Positions 1 to 8,967 of a DNA stretch of 64,000 nucleotides are shown piece by piece. Position numbers and translations under genes: made by a program. The notes under the pieces are model-generated. The model was not told the origin of the DNA. It ran no database searches and saw only the letters and a list, made by a program, of their open reading frames with translations. Within the stretch, counting starts at the first letter, position 1, and each line of letters opens with the position of its first letter. Origin of the DNA: Neptuniibacter halophilus (GTDB lineage Bacteria; Pseudomonadota; Gammaproteobacteria; Pseudomonadales; Balneatricaceae); assembly GCF_030295765.1 (NCBI RefSeq), contig NZ_AP027292.1:2046001-2110000 (forward strand), given 5' to 3'.

Positions 1-135
1 TGTAAGGTCAGTCTGAATCTGCATTTCGAATTTTCTGGTAAGCTTGCCTCTCTGGCGATGAGCAAGGTATTCAATCAGGTCGCAACGACTCTGGTGGATG
101 CGTTTGTGACCCGTGCCGATCAAATCTACGATTAA
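1..135 (+). CDS. ratA: RatA-family START-like protein, C-terminal fragment
   Basis: Only the last 44 codons lie in the window; the frame is open from base 1 to a TAA at 133-135. The fragment reads as the C-terminal strand and long helix of the polyketide cyclase/START fold (LHFEFSGKLASL, then MSKVFNQVATTLVDAF), which is typical of RatA/CoQ10-type ubiquinone-binding proteins. RatA has been reported in E. coli to act on ribosome subunit association, and the family is also linked to quinone binding. The next gene is rnfH (ratB) 9 bases downstream, which is the usual ratA-ratB pair. The identity rests on this short tail and on the neighbour. Confidence 0.85.
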   Translation, partial: CKVSLNLHFEFSGKLASLAMSKVFNQVATTLVDAFVTRADQIYD

Positions 136-144
136 GAGCTGAAG

Positions 145-456
145 ATGATTGTTGAAGTGGCTTATGCTCTACCCACCGAGCAGAAGATTATCTCGCTGAA
201 CGTGGCGGAAGAGTGCACTGCCTATGAGGCGGTTATTAAATCGGGTATCGCTGAGATGTTCCCACAGATCGATCCGGAAAATGATCCGATGGGGATATTT
301 GCCAAGGCGATTAAAGATCCGAAAACAACGGTGCTGAAAGAGGGGCAGCGGGTAGAGATCTACCGGCCTCTGATCGCCGATCCGAAAGAGGCGCGGGCGA
401 AACGCGCAGCTAAAATGAAAGCGAAAAAGGAAGCTGAAGCTGCGCGCGATGCGTGA
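145..456 (+). CDS. rnfH: RnfH family protein (RatB, UPF0125)
   Basis: 103 residues with a ubiquitin-like beta-grasp pattern: N-terminal strand MIVEVAYALP, the segment KIISLNVAEECTAYEAVIKSGI, and a YRPLIADPKEARAKRA end followed by a basic and acidic tail. This is the RnfH/RatB family, normally about 90-105 residues. Its function is not established; it is named from neighbouring rnf genes in other bacteria and is usually paired with ratA. It starts 9 bases after ratA, probably in the same transcript. It ends 3 bases before the stop codon of the convergent bamE, so the two transcripts must meet tail to tail. Confidence 0.9.
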   Translation: MIVEVAYALPTEQKIISLNVAEECTAYEAVIKSGIAEMFPQIDPENDPMGIFAKAIKDPKTTVLKEGQRVEIYRPLIADPKEARAKRAAKMKAKKEAEAARDA

Positions 457-459
457 GGT

Positions 460-798
460 TTAGCCTTCGGAGCCGCCGCCCGGGCGGAAGTCGCCGTTCA
501 GGCCGCTCAGCTTACCATCGGTGAAGTAGAGCGAAATGCGTTCACGGGTGTAGCTGTCGTCAGAACCACTTTTCATGCTGTAGATGTAATCCCAGCGACC
601 TTCGTGGAAGGTGTCAGTGACCAGCGGTGAACCCATGACGAAACGAACCTGATTCTGGGTCATGCCGGGACGTAGCTGATCAACCATCTCCTGGGTGACG
701 ACGTTGCCCTGCGGCAGGTCGATTTTATAAACACCGGGGAAACCGGAGCAGCCTGTCAGAGCAACAGTTAAAACTGCAGCAATAAGAAGTTTTTGCAT
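460..798 (-). CDS. bamE: Outer membrane assembly lipoprotein BamE (OmlA/SmpA)
   Basis: BamE is a lipoprotein of the Bam complex, which inserts beta-barrel proteins into the outer membrane. I chose the start at 798 because [17 protein letters not shown] is a complete lipoprotein signal with lipobox LTGC; the longer frame to 873 would put 25 non-signal residues in front. The mature part shows the SmpA/OmlA core: [39 protein letters not shown] and [12 protein letters not shown]. The length of 112 residues is normal. A GGAAG ribosome site lies about 10 bases before the start. The gene diverges from fur, the omlA-fur arrangement known in Pseudomonas. Confidence 0.95.
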   Translation of the reverse strand: MQKLLIAAVLTVALTGCSGFPGVYKIDLPQGNVVTQEMVDQLRPGMTQNQVRFVMGSPLVTDTFHEGRWDYIYSMKSGSDDSYTRERISLYFTDGKLSGLNGDFRPGGGSEG

Positions 799-913
799 CT
801 GATTTTTGCTTCCACTATTGTGCGTAAATGCGGATAATAAAGTTTCGTGCGCATTTGAACAAGCGCTTAGCATACTGTGCCGTCAGTATATATCCAAAGC
901 ATAGAGAATTATT

Positions 914-1336
914 ATGTCACTCGAAAATCAGGAACTTCGTAAAGCAGGACTGAAAGTTACCCTGCCGCGTGTAAAAATTTATCAGATACTGGAGCAGGCT
1001 GGCGAAGGCGACCATTTCAGTGCTGAAGATATTTACAAGTTGCTGATGGAAAAAGGTGAGGACGTAGGTCTGGCGACCGTTTACCGTGTTCTGACCCAGT
1101 TTGAAGCAGCCGGTCTGGTGACCCGTCACCATTTTGAGGGCGGTCACTCTGTTTTCGAACTGGCGCGTGATGAAGAGCACGATCACATTGTCTGTGTAAA
1201 GAGCGGTATCGTTAAAGAGTTTAACGACCCTCGCCTGAATGCCTTGCTGAATGAGATTGCGGAATCTATGGGCTTCACCGTGACGGATCGCACGATCTAT
1301 CTCTACGGTGTGCATAAAGACGCTGAAGAGAAGTGA
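914..1336 (+). CDS. fur: Ferric uptake regulator Fur
   Basis: Fe(II)-dependent repressor of iron uptake genes. The winged helix is at about residues 1-80 (LRKAGLKVTLPRVKI, then the recognition segment DVGLATVYRVLTQFEAAGLV). The dimer domain has the metal ligands H89, D90 and H91 in EEHDHIVC. There is one Cys (C94); where E. coli Fur has the second Cys of the structural zinc pair this protein has Ser97, and the C-terminal Cys pair is also absent. As I recall, P. aeruginosa Fur also lacks the second Cys, so this is a lineage trait rather than damage. At 140 residues the length is normal. Divergent from bamE; a perfect hairpin follows. Confidence 0.96.
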   Translation: MSLENQELRKAGLKVTLPRVKIYQILEQAGEGDHFSAEDIYKLLMEKGEDVGLATVYRVLTQFEAAGLVTRHHFEGGHSVFELARDEEHDHIVCVKSGIVKEFNDPRLNALLNEIAESMGFTVTDRTIYLYGVHKDAEEK

Positions 1337-1356
1337 TCTTTAACTGAATCAGTGAC

Positions 1357-1391
1357 AACGAAAAGGCCAGCGATAAGCTGGCCTTTTCGTT
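1357..1391. terminator. Bidirectional rho-independent terminator between fur and recN
   Basis: Perfect 15-bp inverted repeat, AACGAAAAGGCCAGC at 1357-1371 and its complement at 1377-1391, around a GATAA loop. A-tracts and T-tracts on the two arms let it work in both directions. It sits between the convergent fur and recN genes. Confidence 0.9.
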
Positions 1392-1420
1392 ACTGCAATA
1401 ACCCTTCAGAATGTCCGTCT

Positions 1421-3082
1421 TCAGGCTTGCCCCAGCATCTCCCGGGCGTGCTCAACGGAACGTTCGGTGATATCGATCCCCCCCAGCATTCTTGCTACTT
1501 CCTGAACCCGGCTTTCATTATCCAGCTGATTAATCCGTGTGTGAGTCTGGGTTTTGTCGCTGCGTTTACTGACAAACAGATGTTGATGACCCTGAGAGGC
1601 GACCTGCGGCTGGTGGGTCACGCAGAGAATCTGGGCGCGTTCCCCTAGTTGCCTTAACAGGCGGCCAACTACCTCTGCGATGGCGCCACCGATCCCCACA
1701 TCAACCTCGTCGAAAATCAGCGTTGGGGTGGTCGAGGTCTGAGCGGTAATGACCTGAATTGCTAGGCTGATACGCGACAGTTCGCCCCCGGAAGCAATTT
1801 TTGCCAGTGGTTTGGCCGGTTGGCCCTTGTTGGTAATAATCAGGAACTCCACGTCTTCCAGCCCCTGAGCTGCGGGTTTATGCAGCGGAGTGAGGGCGAC
1901 AGAGATCTCTGCAGACGGCATGCCCAGACTATGCAACTGCTGGTCAACCTGCTTACTTAGCTGGCTGGCGGCCTGACGGCGTTTTTTGCTGAGTTTTTCT
2001 GCCTTATTGAGGAACGCCAGTCGTGCGGCCTCGGCCTCCTCGGCCATCTGTTCGAGTTCTGCGTCAGATCGGTTTAACCCTGCCAGTTCCTGTTCCAGAT
2101 TCTGCTGGAACTGCAGCAGCTCATTCGGGTGAATCCGGTGCTTGCGGGCGATTTCAAAGATGCCGGAGAGGCGCTCTTCGACTTCGCTCTGACGCTCCGG
2201 ATTAATCTCAACCCGATCCAGATAGTGGCGAATCTCGCTGCTGGCCTCTTCCACCTGAATCAGGGCGGAGTTAAACATCTCGATAGCCTGGCGTACAGAG
2301 GGTGATTCTGACTGCATATTCGTCAGCAGGTGGAGGCACTGATGGAGTACCTGAACGCAGTTGTTATCGTCGCTTTCACTGGCAAGGCTGATCAGTTGAT
2401 GGCCGGTATTGATAATCTCACCGGCATTGGCCAGTGTTTTTTGTTCTGCTTCCAGTTGCTCAATCTCGCCCTCCTGCAGCGCCAGTTGTTGCAGTTCCTC
2501 AACCTGATAACTGAGTAACTGTACCCGGGCGGTCTGTTCGGCGCTCTGTTCCGACAGGCGTTTCAGCTCGCTGGAGAGTTGGTGCCACTGTTCATAGCTA
2601 TGGCGAACCTGCTCAGCCAGCGGGCTCTGACCAGCAAACTCATCGAGCAGAGTGCGGTGATACTCTTTTTTCAGTAGTCGCTGGTGCTCATGCTGACCGT
2701 GAATGGCTGCCAGATATTCACCCAGAGATTTGACCATTGCAGCGGGTGCAGGCCTGCCGTTGATGTAGCAACGTGAGCGGCCCTCTTTGGTGATGACCCG
2801 GCGCAGTATGCATTCGCCATCGTTATCAAGATCGTTATCGATCAACCAGCGGCTGGCTTCGGGGATTTGTTCCAGGCAGAAATTGGCGCTGATGTCGGCT
2901 TTGTCGGCGCCGTGTCTGACGGCACCGCTTTCAGCGCGATCGCCGAGGGCTAAACCCAGAGCGTCCAGCATAATTGACTTTCCGGCACCGGTTTCACCGC
3001 TGACGACGGTCATGCCCTGGCTGAGTTCCAGATCCAGGCTTTCTACGATTGCAAAATCTCGGATAGTGAGCTGAATGAGCAT
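1421..3082 (-). CDS. recN: DNA repair protein RecN
   Basis: SMC-like ATPase that acts early in double-strand break repair. Walker A GETGAGKS is at residues 29-36. Long coiled-coil stretches fill the middle (for example residues 155-230 and 300-370). The ABC signature region (KIASGGELSRISLAIQ) and Walker B (TPTLIFDEVDVGIGG) are in the C-terminal third. The start at 3082 gives MLIQLTIRDFAIVE, matching the family N-terminus. The alternative ATG at 3094 lies inside the LexA-like site and adds four residues. At 553 residues it is full length. It diverges from grpE and is probably SOS-regulated. Confidence 0.96.
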   Translation of the reverse strand: MLIQLTIRDFAIVESLDLELSQGMTVVSGETGAGKSIMLDALGLALGDRAESGAVRHGADKADISANFCLEQIPEASRWLIDNDLDNDGECILRRVITKEGRSRCYINGRPAPAAMVKSLGEYLAAIHGQHEHQRLLKKEYHRTLLDEFAGQSPLAEQVRHSYEQWHQLSSELKRLSEQSAEQTARVQLLSYQVEELQQLALQEGEIEQLEAEQKTLANAGEIINTGHQLISLASESDDNNCVQVLHQCLHLLTNMQSESPSVRQAIEMFNSALIQVEEASSEIRHYLDRVEINPERQSEVEERLSGIFEIARKHRIHPNELLQFQQNLEQELAGLNRSDAELEQMAEEAEAARLAFLNKAEKLSKKRRQAASQLSKQVDQQLHSLGMPSAEISVALTPLHKPAAQGLEDVEFLIITNKGQPAKPLAKIASGGELSRISLAIQVITAQTSTTPTLIFDEVDVGIGGAIAEVVGRLLRQLGERAQILCVTHQPQVASQGHQHLFVSKRSDKTQTHTRINQLDNESRVQEVARMLGGIDITERSVEHAREMLGQA

Positions 3083-3090
3083 AGTCAAAT

Positions 3091-3122
3091 ACATGTGTTT
3101 TTATACAGTGGTTTCTGTATAA
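3091..3122 (-). promoter_or_regulatory. Putative LexA box and promoter of recN
   Basis: On the minus strand, bases 3108 down to 3093 read CTGTATAAAAACACAT, 12 of 16 matches to the LexA core CTGTATATATATACAG with an intact CTGT half. It ends about 10 bases before the recN start. It overlaps a perfect 8-bp inverted repeat, TTATACAG at 3101-3108 and CTGTATAA at 3115-3122. A -10-like TATACA (minus strand, 3121-3116) sits 17 bases after a weak -35-like TTGCAT (3144-3139). LexA control of recN is established in E. coli; here it is inferred from the motif. Confidence 0.6.
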
Positions 3123-3184
3123 GCCATATTTTCGGTGGATGCAAACTTTATCTGCCGGAAGGATAAAAAAATCCGCTAAAGAGT

Positions 3185-3213
3185 GTTGAAAGGTTGAGCT
3201 TTGTCCCCATATA
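3185..3213 (+). promoter_or_regulatory. Sigma-32 heat-shock promoter of grpE
   Basis: GTTGAAA at 3185-3191, a 13-base spacer, then CCCCATATA at 3205-3213. This is close to the RpoH consensus CTTGAAA-N11-16-CCCCATNTA, with one mismatch in the -35 element and none in the -10. It lies about 70 bases before grpE and should drive the heat-shock cluster. Confidence 0.85.
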
Positions 3214-3282
3214 AATCGGCAACAAATTTTTTCCCTAATTCAGACGCGTTATTGCCGGCATCAGGCTGGCTGGAGATTAACA

Positions 3283-3876
3283 ATGGCGAACGAAGAACTG
3301 AAACCGGCTGAACAGCAGACCGCAGAACCTGTAGAGCAGGCCGCAGAAGAGCAGCAGGCCGCAGACGTGAATGCAGAAGAATCCGCAGATCAGGTTGAGC
3401 AGGTGGATGATGCAGAACAGTTGGCTCAGGACCTGGCTGCTGCCACCGCAGAAATAGAAGCGCTCAAAGATCAGATGCTGCGGATTCAGGCCGAAGCGCA
3501 GAATGTGCGCCGTCGTGCCGAGCAGGATGTTGAGAAAGCGCATAAATTTGGTGTGGAAAAATTTGCCAACGAAATGCTGCCGATTGTTGACAGCCTGGAA
3601 CGTGCGCTGGAAGTGTTTGGCGACGATGAAACTCTGCAGCCGATGCGTGAAGGGGTGGAGATGACCATGAATATGTTCCTCTCCGGCTTGGCCAAGTTTC
3701 AGATGGAGCAGGTGAACCCGAAAGGTGAAACTTTCGATCCGGCACTGCATCAGGCGATGTCTATGATCGAGGTGCCTGATACCCCGGCTAACACCGTTAT
3801 CGAAGTCATGCAGAAAGGTTACACCCTGCATGGTCGTCTGGTTCGTCCGGCGATGGTGATTGTCGCTAAAGGTTAA
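3283..3876 (+). CDS. grpE: Nucleotide exchange factor GrpE
   Basis: GrpE releases ADP from DnaK so that the chaperone can cycle. The N-terminal 45 residues are acidic and Ala/Gln/Glu-rich, a disordered tail. A long dimeric coiled coil follows at about residues 45-100 (EIEALKDQMLRIQAEAQNVRR). The C-terminal beta domain carries the family signature, FDPALHQAMSMIEVPDTPANTVIEV then KGYTLHGRLVRPAMVIVAKG. At 197 residues the length is typical. GGAG lies before the ATG. The gene is first in a grpE-dnaK-dnaJ cluster behind the sigma-32 promoter. Confidence 0.97.
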   Translation: MANEELKPAEQQTAEPVEQAAEEQQAADVNAEESADQVEQVDDAEQLAQDLAAATAEIEALKDQMLRIQAEAQNVRRRAEQDVEKAHKFGVEKFANEMLPIVDSLERALEVFGDDETLQPMREGVEMTMNMFLSGLAKFQMEQVNPKGETFDPALHQAMSMIEVPDTPANTVIEVMQKGYTLHGRLVRPAMVIVAKG

Positions 3877-3894
3877 TAATTTTTAACAGACAGC

Positions 3895-3923
3895 CTTGAA
3901 ACCGTACAAATCGTACTTATATA
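3895..3923 (+). promoter_or_regulatory. Possible second sigma-32 promoter, upstream of dnaK
   Basis: CTTGAAA at 3895-3901 is a perfect RpoH -35 element. After 14 bases comes CTTATATA at 3916-3923, which matches only the AT-rich end of the -10 consensus. It would give dnaK its own heat-shock start, but the weak -10 leaves this uncertain. Confidence 0.45.
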
Positions 3924-3986
3924 GGTTTCAAGCTGACTGAAAAACAGTCAAACGAGATTCAATGACTGCCCGTCCTAACCGGGCAG
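3895..3986 (+). other. Structured grpE-dnaK leader: three hairpins in a row
   Basis: The 132-base gap holds three perfect inverted repeats. CTTGAAACC (3895-3903) pairs with GGTTTCAAG (3924-3932). TGACTG (3934-3939) pairs with CAGTCA (3945-3950). CTGCCCG (3966-3972) pairs with CGGGCAG (3980-3986). None has a T-tract, so they are not classical terminators. The last ends 9 bases before the GGAG ribosome site of dnaK. They could affect stability, partial termination or translation; function is inferred from position only. Confidence 0.6.
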
Positions 3987-4008
3987 CTAGCAAGTGGAGC
4001 AGATACAA

Positions 4009-5937
4009 ATGGGTAAAATCATCGGTATTGACCTGGGAACCACCAACTCTTGTGTTTCCATTCTGGACGGTGACAGCGCGAAGGTAATTGAAAACGCAGA
4101 GGGTGATCGTACTACCCCTTCAATTATCGCGTACACGGATGACGACGAGATTCTGGTAGGTCAGCCTGCCAAGCGTCAGGCGGTAACTAACCCTAACAAC
4201 ACACTGTTTGCGATCAAGCGTCTGATCGGTCGTCGTTTCAAAGACGATGTGGTTCAGAAAGATATCAAAATGGTGCCGTACAAAATTATCGAGGCAGACA
4301 ACGGTGATGCCTGGGTTGAGGTAAAAGGCCAGAAAATGGCTGCGCCTCAGATCTCCGCAGAAGTTCTGAAGAAGATGAAGAAAACTGCAGAAGATTACCT
4401 GGGTGAAGCGGTGACTGAAGCGGTTGTAACCGTACCGGCTTACTTCAACGATGCGCAGCGTCAGGCAACTAAAGATGCCGGTAAGATTGCGGGTCTGGAA
4501 GTTAAACGTATCATCAACGAGCCAACCGCTGCGGCACTGGCTTACGGTATGGACAAGTCCAAAGGTGATAAAACCATCGCGGTTTACGACCTGGGTGGTG
4601 GTACCTTCGATATCTCTATCATTGAGATCGCTGAAGTCGATGGTGAGCACCAGTTCGAAGTACTGTCTACCAACGGTGATACTTTCCTCGGTGGTGAAGA
4701 CTTCGACCTGCGTCTGATCGAATATCTGGCAGACGAGTTCAAGAAAGAGTCTGGTATCGATCTGCACAACGATCCGCTGGCTCTGCAGCGTCTGAAAGAA
4801 GCGGCTGAGAAAGCGAAGGTTGAACTGTCTTCTGCGCAGCAGACGGATGTTAACCTGCCGTACATTACTGCAGATGCGACCGGTCCTAAGCACCTGAACG
4901 TTAAGATCACCCGTGCGAAACTGGAATCTCTGGTTGAAGAACTGGTTATCCGCTCTCTGGAGCCTTGTAAGATTGCTCTGCAGGATTCTGATCTGAGCGC
5001 GTCTGAGATCGACGAAGTGATTCTGGTGGGTGGTCAGACCCGTATGCCACTGGTACAGAAAAAAGTGGCAGAGTTCTTCGGTAAAGAAGCACGTAAAGAC
5101 GTTAACCCGGATGAAGCGGTAGCCATGGGTGCTGCGATTCAGGGTGCGGTACTGGCCGGTGACGTTAAAGACGTTCTGCTGCTGGACGTAACGCCTCTGA
5201 CACTGGGTATCGAAACCATGGGTGGTGTTGCAACGCCGCTGATCGATAAGAACACTACGATTCCTACCAAGAAATCGCAGATCTTCTCGACAGCAGATGA
5301 CAATCAGGGCGCGGTAACAATCCACGTTGTACAGGGTGAGCGTAAGCAGGCTGCACAGAATAAATCTCTGGGCCGTTTCGATCTGGCTGACATCCCGCCA
5401 GCACCGCGTGGTGTTCCACAGATCGAAGTAACCTTCGACCTGGATGCCAACGGTATCCTGAACGTATCCGCTCAGGATAAGGCAACGGGTAAACAGCAGT
5501 CTATCGTGATCAAGGCGTCCTCCGGTCTGAGCGATGACGAGATCGACCAGATGGTTCGCGATGCTGAGTCTCACGCAGAAGAAGATAAGAAATTCGAAGA
5601 GCTGACCACTGCCCGTAACCAGGGTGATGCAATGGTTCACTCTGCGAAGAAGACAATCGAAGAAGCGGGTGACAAGGCGACTGATGAAGAGAAAGCTGCA
5701 GTAGAAGCAGCGATTGCTGAACTGGAAGAAGCCCTTAAGGGTGACGACAAAGAGGCAATCGAAGCGAAAACTACAGCGCTGACCGAAGCGATCTCCGGCG
5801 TTGCTCAGAAGATGTACGCTGAAGCAGCACAGCAGGCGGAAGCCGAGCAGGCTGCAGGCGGTGCTGAACAGCAGGCTGGCGGTAACGACGACGCAGTTGA
5901 CGCAGAGTTTGAAGAAGTTAAAGACGACAAAAAATAA
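4009..5937 (+). CDS. dnaK: Chaperone protein DnaK (Hsp70)
   Basis: ATP-dependent Hsp70 chaperone. The start at 4009 gives [15 protein letters not shown], the universal Hsp70 N-terminus, with GGAG 10 bases upstream; an in-frame codon 15 bases earlier is not supported. The nucleotide-binding domain shows the phosphate loops [21 protein letters not shown] and [14 protein letters not shown]. The linker [19 protein letters not shown] leads to the peptide-binding domain and helical lid. The tail is Ala/Gln/Gly-rich and ends in [10 protein letters not shown], the EEV-type motif. At 642 residues it is full length. Confidence 0.98.
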   Translation: MGKIIGIDLGTTNSCVSILDGDSAKVIENAEGDRTTPSIIAYTDDDEILVGQPAKRQAVTNPNNTLFAIKRLIGRRFKDDVVQKDIKMVPYKIIEADNGDAWVEVKGQKMAAPQISAEVLKKMKKTAEDYLGEAVTEAVVTVPAYFNDAQRQATKDAGKIAGLEVKRIINEPTAAALAYGMDKSKGDKTIAVYDLGGGTFDISIIEIAEVDGEHQFEVLSTNGDTFLGGEDFDLRLIEYLADEFKKESGIDLHNDPLALQRLKEAAEKAKVELSSAQQTDVNLPYITADATGPKHLNVKITRAKLESLVEELVIRSLEPCKIALQDSDLSASEIDEVILVGGQTRMPLVQKKVAEFFGKEARKDVNPDEAVAMGAAIQGAVLAGDVKDVLLLDVTPLTLGIETMGGVATPLIDKNTTIPTKKSQIFSTADDNQGAVTIHVVQGERKQAAQNKSLGRFDLADIPPAPRGVPQIEVTFDLDANGILNVSAQDKATGKQQSIVIKASSGLSDDEIDQMVRDAESHAEEDKKFEELTTARNQGDAMVHSAKKTIEEAGDKATDEEKAAVEAAIAELEEALKGDDKEAIEAKTTALTEAISGVAQKMYAEAAQQAEAEQAAGGAEQQAGGNDDAVDAEFEEVKDDKK

Positions 5938-5968
5938 GTCGCCTTAACAAACCTGTTAATTGCGTAGG

Positions 5969-6029
5969 CCTCCCGCTGCAATGTTGGCGGGAGGTACAAT
6001 AACTCGGCACCGCGGGCTTTATGCCCGCG
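5969..6029 (+). other. Two hairpins in the dnaK-dnaJ gap
   Basis: CCTCCCGC (5969-5976) pairs with GCGGGAGG (5987-5994), and CGCGGGC (6011-6017) pairs with GCCCGCG (6023-6029) around TTTAT. Neither has a T-tract, so they look like RNA-stability or processing elements rather than strong terminators. No separate promoter for dnaJ was evident. Confidence 0.55.
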
Positions 6030-6072
6030 TTGTCATATCCGGCACTAAGCCGTGCAACTGTTGTGACTGACT

Positions 6073-7206
6073 ATGTCGAAACGAGATTATTACGAAGTAT
6101 TGGGTGTGTCCCGCGACTCATCCGATCGCGATATCAAAAAAGCTTTCCGCCGTATGGCGATGAAATATCATCCGGACCGTAATCCGGACGATAAGGAATC
6201 CGAAGACAAGTTCAAAGAGGTGAATGAAGCCTACGAAGTCCTGTCTGATGCGCAGAAAAAAGCAGCCTATGATCAGTATGGTCATGCCGGGGTCGACCCG
6301 AACATGCGTGGCGGTCATGGTGGCGGTTTCGAAGGAAACTTCTCAGATATCTTCGGTGATGTGTTCGGCGATATCTTCGGTGGCGGTGGTGGCCGTGGCG
6401 GCCGTAGTTCCGTGCAGCGCGGTGCTGACCTGCGTTACAACATGGAAATGACGCTGGAAGAAGCGGTCCGTGGTGTAGAGCGCAGCATCAAAGTCCCGAC
6501 GCTGGTTGCCTGTGAGACCTGTGATGGTTCCGGTGCCAAGCCGGGTACCAGTGCAAAAATCTGTGGAACCTGTGGCGGTCAGGGTCAGGTGCGAATGCAG
6601 CAGGGATTCTTCTCTGTGCAGCAGACCTGTCCAACCTGTCATGGCGAAGGTAAAGTAATCAGCGATCCGTGTACCGATTGCCACGGTCATGGCCGTAAAG
6701 AGAAAACCAAAACCCTGAACGTCAAAATCCCTGCCGGCGTGGATACCGGTGACCGGATTCGTCTGGCGGGTGAGGGTGAAGCGGGCAGCCACGGCGGGCC
6801 GGCCGGTGATCTCTATGTGCAGGTACACGTCAAGGATCACCCGATCTTTGAGCGTGATGGCAAGCATCTGTACTGCGAAGTGCCGATCAGCTTTGTTGAT
6901 GCAGCACTCGGTGGTGAACTGGAAGTGCCGACGCTGGATGGTCGGGTTAAACTGAAAGTTCCGGCGGAGACCCAGACCGGTAAGATGTTCCGCCTGCGTG
7001 GCAAGGGGATCTCTCCGGTACGCGGCGGTGCCACCGGCGATCTGCTGGTGAAGGTGGTGCTCGAAACTCCGGTGAAACTCAGCAACCGGCAGAAAGAACT
7101 GCTGCGTGAGTTCCAGGATGAGATGGATCAGAGTAACCACAAGCACAGTCCGAAAAAGCATGGCTTTTTCGATTCTGTGAAGAAGTTCTTTGAAGATATG
7201 ACCTGA
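6073..7206 (+). CDS. dnaJ: Chaperone protein DnaJ (Hsp40)
   Basis: Co-chaperone that delivers substrates to DnaK and stimulates its ATPase. J domain at residues 1-70 with the HPD motif at 33-35. A Gly/Phe-rich linker runs to about 120. The zinc-binding domain has four CxxCxGxG repeats ([32 protein letters not shown]). C-terminal substrate domains follow. At 377 residues it is standard. The bases before the ATG (GTTGTGACTGACT) hold no good ribosome site, which may lower its yield relative to DnaK. A terminator hairpin follows closely. Confidence 0.98.
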   Translation: MSKRDYYEVLGVSRDSSDRDIKKAFRRMAMKYHPDRNPDDKESEDKFKEVNEAYEVLSDAQKKAAYDQYGHAGVDPNMRGGHGGGFEGNFSDIFGDVFGDIFGGGGGRGGRSSVQRGADLRYNMEMTLEEAVRGVERSIKVPTLVACETCDGSGAKPGTSAKICGTCGGQGQVRMQQGFFSVQQTCPTCHGEGKVISDPCTDCHGHGRKEKTKTLNVKIPAGVDTGDRIRLAGEGEAGSHGGPAGDLYVQVHVKDHPIFERDGKHLYCEVPISFVDAALGGELEVPTLDGRVKLKVPAETQTGKMFRLRGKGISPVRGGATGDLLVKVVLETPVKLSNRQKELLREFQDEMDQSNHKHSPKKHGFFDSVKKFFEDMT

Positions 7207-7209
7207 AAC

Positions 7210-7235
7210 TAAGGGGCTGCGGACACAGCCCCTTA
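7210..7235 (+). terminator. Terminator after dnaJ
   Basis: Perfect 10-bp stem TAAGGGGCTG (7210-7219) with CAGCCCCTTA (7226-7235), loop CGGACA. The tail after it is only weakly T-rich. It separates the chaperone cluster from cysE. Confidence 0.7.
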
Positions 7236-7260
7236 ATGCTTTATAAGAAACGGAGATGGC

Positions 7261-8067
7261 ATGAGCCAGAATCCAGAATGCCCAACCTGGCTTTGGGAAG
7301 AGATTACAGCGGAAGCTGAGCGGGAAGTGATTGAAGAGCCGGTGCTGGCGGGTTTTTATCACGCCAACATTATTGGACATCAGAGCCTCTGCTCCGCATT
7401 AGCCTATCTGTTAAGTCGTAAACTGCATGATGATGCGGTGCCGGCGGTGACCTTTCGTCTGGTGATTGAAGAGGTGTTCCGCGATGCACCTGAGATCCTG
7501 CAGGCGGTCTGCGCTGATATTGCTGCAGTACGCACCCGTGACCCGGCAATCGATAAATACGCCACCGTGCTCCTCTATCTGAAAGGTTTTCATGCCATTC
7601 AGGCCTATCGCGTGGCGCACTACATGTGGAACAAGGGTCGCCGTAGCATGGCGCTGTATATTCAGAGCCGTGTCAGCAGTGTACTGCAGGTGGATATCCA
7701 TCCTGCAGCGCGGATTGGTCATGGGGTTATGTTCGACCATGCGACCGGTATTGTCGTTGGCGAAACCAGCGTGATCGAAAATGATGTGTCTATTCTTCAG
7801 TCCGTTACCCTGGGTGGTACCGGTAAAGAGTGTGGCGATCGTCATCCTAAGATTCGCGAAGGGGTTATGATTGCCGCCGGTGCGAAAATTTTCGGTAATA
7901 TTGAGATCGGTGCCGGCGCTAAGGTCGGTGGCGGCAGTGTGGTTCTGGACAGTGTTCCTGCGCACACCACGGTGGTAGGTGTGCCGGCGCGTGCTGTGGG
8001 TCATCCGCAGTGTGATAAACCCGCGCTGGATATGGATCAGAACGTTCTGCACGATAAGAAAAAATAA
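7261..8067 (+). CDS. cysE: Serine O-acetyltransferase CysE
   Basis: Makes O-acetylserine from serine and acetyl-CoA, the entry to cysteine synthesis, in the cytoplasm. It has the N-terminal all-helical CysE domain (about 1-140). The left-handed beta-helix of hexapeptide repeats carries GHGVMFDHATGIVVGE and VTLGGTGKECGDRHPKI, with the catalytic Asp-His dyad expected in the MFDHATG region. At 268 residues it matches the E. coli enzyme (273). GGAG precedes the ATG. It sits between dnaJ and dapB, not in a cysteine or iron-sulfur gene group. Confidence 0.95.
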   Translation: MSQNPECPTWLWEEITAEAEREVIEEPVLAGFYHANIIGHQSLCSALAYLLSRKLHDDAVPAVTFRLVIEEVFRDAPEILQAVCADIAAVRTRDPAIDKYATVLLYLKGFHAIQAYRVAHYMWNKGRRSMALYIQSRVSSVLQVDIHPAARIGHGVMFDHATGIVVGETSVIENDVSILQSVTLGGTGKECGDRHPKIREGVMIAAGAKIFGNIEIGAGAKVGGGSVVLDSVPAHTTVVGVPARAVGHPQCDKPALDMDQNVLHDKKK

Positions 8068-8886
<819 letters not shown>

Positions 8887-8911
8887 GTCAGCTACTGCGT
8901 ACTGTACAATT

Positions 8912-8943
8912 AAAAAGCCCCGGCTCGAAGTCCGGGGCTTTTT
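8912..8943. terminator. Bidirectional terminator between dapB and pyrC'
   Basis: Perfect 12-bp stem AAAAAGCCCCGG (8912-8923) with CCGGGGCTTTTT (8932-8943) around CTCGAAGT. A- and T-tracts on the two sides serve both convergent genes. Confidence 0.93.
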
Positions 8944-8967
8944 GCTTTCTGAGCATAACCAAACGCT

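Noticed and set aside
914..1336. Fur possibly damaged because it lacks the second Cys of the zinc pair
   Set aside because: Other ligands are intact and, as I recall, Pseudomonas Fur shares this loss, so it is a lineage trait.
4120..5640. 506-codon open frame on the minus strand opposite dnaK
   Set aside because: An antisense shadow of a highly biased gene, with no motif or start signal.
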